Part shown: piece after piece, positions 34,188-34,559 of the stretch | Layout of the letters: each line of letters begins with the position of its first letter | Numbering within the stretch: position 1 is the first letter of the stretch | NCBI GenBank assembly: GCA_003486675.1 | Contig: DNGG01000458.1 | Span: 1-34,559, forward strand | Direction of reading: 5' to 3' | Source of the DNA: Cyanobacteria bacterium UBA11372 | GTDB lineage: Bacteria > Cyanobacteriota > Cyanobacteriia > Cyanobacteriales > Aerosakkonemataceae | Length of the DNA: 34,559 bases | Notes under the pieces: generated by a model | Databases searched by the model: none | Told to the model about the DNA's origin: nothing | The model's input: the letters and a program-made list of their open reading frames with translations, nothing else | Position numbers and translations under genes: made by a program

Positions 34188-34322
34188 CGGTTGCAAACCG
34201 CTATCGTAGCGTGGGGGTTTGGGGGAGCTATAGGACTCCAGCTTCTGCGCTAGCAAGTCGGGCCTCATCAGTGATGATGGGAATCCCCACCGGAGCGCGT
34301 CAGCAGGGTGGGGAGGATGTCA
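34188..34322 (+). mobile_element. Possible right-end relic of an IS200/IS605-type element
   Basis: A chain of short hairpins: CGGTT/AACCG (34188-34200), CGCTA/TAGCG (34199-34211), CATCA/TGATG (34266-34279) and TCCCCACC/GGTGGGGA (34284-34291 with 34307-34314), ending in GGATGTCAA. From memory, GGGAATCCCC followed by a hairpin and AGGATGTCAA marks the right end of IS200/IS605-family (TnpB-carrying) elements in cyanobacteria, where the element's guide RNA scaffold also lies. No tnpA or tnpB is present, so this would be a relic. It could instead be a structured repeat or part of the typA terminator region. Confidence 0.4.
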
Positions 34323-34334
34323 AAAAATGGGCGT

Positions 34335-34559
34335 TTAGCGTTTTGCCAACTTTTTCGCCATTTTCCGCAAGCGAATAGACTTGGGCGTTACTTCGACTAA
34401 TTCATCGGAGCCGATGTATTCCAAAGCACGCTCTAGGCTCATCTCTACTGGGGCTTGCAACTGCACCAATTCTTCGCCGCTGGAGGCGCGGTGGTTGGTT
34501 AGCTGCTTGGTTTTGCAAATGTTGAGGTCTAGGTCTTGGGGGCGGTTGTGTTCCCCGAC
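34335..34559 (-). CDS. typA: Ribosome-associated GTPase TypA/BipA (3' end only)
   Basis: The last 74 codons and the TAA stop (34337-34335) of a gene that enters from the right edge. The translated end contains VGEHNRPQDLDLNICKTKQL, then ELVQLQAPVEMSLERALEYI and a basic tail ending RKMAKKLAKR, which match the C-terminal domain of TypA/BipA. This translation-factor-like GTPase binds the ribosome and helps growth under stress and cold. The GTPase domain is outside the window. It is a conserved housekeeping gene and marks the right border of the glycan locus. Confidence 0.92.
   Translation of the reverse strand, partial: VGEHNRPQDLDLNICKTKQLTNHRASSGEELVQLQAPVEMSLERALEYIGSDELVEVTPKSIRLRKMAKKLAKR

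Larger units (their letters stand above)
33909..34334. other. Gene-free stretch between the glycan run and typA
   Basis: No supportable coding frame was found in these 426 bases. It holds a 16-bp palindrome (34050-34065), a stem-loop (34091-34126), a perfect 42-bp palindrome (34131-34172) and a hairpin-rich block (34188-34322), each listed separately. It must contain the promoter of the first GT2 gene, but I could not recognise a clear -10/-35 pair. Confidence 0.8.

Overview
This window is chromosomal DNA from a cyanobacterium, most likely a filamentous one. The evidence is the many dispersed copies of the octamer GCGATCGC (HIP1, for example 124-131 and 26187-26194), heptamer tandem repeats of the STRR kind at 301-385, and the flanking gene for a ferredoxin-thioredoxin reductase catalytic chain (ftrC), an enzyme of oxygenic phototrophs. 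Species cannot be named from the sequence alone.

Left edge (1-3062): the 5' end of ftrC on the minus strand, a heptamer-repeat spacer, a DUF58 membrane-anchored protein (minus), and a divergently transcribed PilT-type pilus retraction ATPase (plus). A perfect 15-bp inverted repeat at 3021-3062 lies between pilT and the genes converging on it.

Centre (3091-33908): 25 consecutive genes, all on the minus strand, form a large cell-surface glycan locus. In order of transcription (right to left) they are: GT2, a UDP-galactopyranose-mutase-like FAD enzyme (TTG start), GT2, an ABC-2 export permease and its ATPase with a C-terminal extension (Wzm/Wzt type), a CDP-tyvelose-epimerase-like SDR, GtrA, a GT-C (ArnT/PMT-like) protein, a methyltransferase-GT2 fusion, two more GT-C proteins, GT2, GT4, GT-C, two GT2, a SAM methyltransferase, a NodB-type deacetylase, two GT2, GT4, GT2, GT4, a GalE-like SDR, and a polytopic membrane protein. 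I count nine GT2 domains, three GT4 and four clear GT-C enzymes. Working model (inference): cytoplasmic GT2/GT4 enzymes build a lipid-linked glycan, the methyltransferases and deacetylase modify it, Wzm/Wzt exports it, and a second branch (DPM1-like GT2, GtrA, GT-C enzymes) adds sugars from polyprenyl-phosphate donors on the periplasmic side. No Wzx/Wzy, no ligase and no initiating phosphoglycosyltransferase are visible. Four pairs of paralogues and strong local swings in base composition suggest growth by duplication and acquisition.

Right edge (33909-34559): a 426-base gene-free stretch holds a 16-bp palindrome, a stem-loop, a perfect 42-bp palindrome and a hairpin-rich block resembling the right end of an IS200/IS605-type element. 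It is followed by the last 74 codons of typA (bipA) on the minus strand. The locus therefore sits between housekeeping genes (ftrC, pilT, typA), as expected for a variable glycan island.

I did not find a defence system, a CRISPR array, tRNA or rRNA genes. The more unusual items are the methyltransferase-GT2 fusion, the GtrA/GT-C module beside an ABC exporter, the epimerase with Phe at the catalytic Tyr position, and the structured DNA beside typA.
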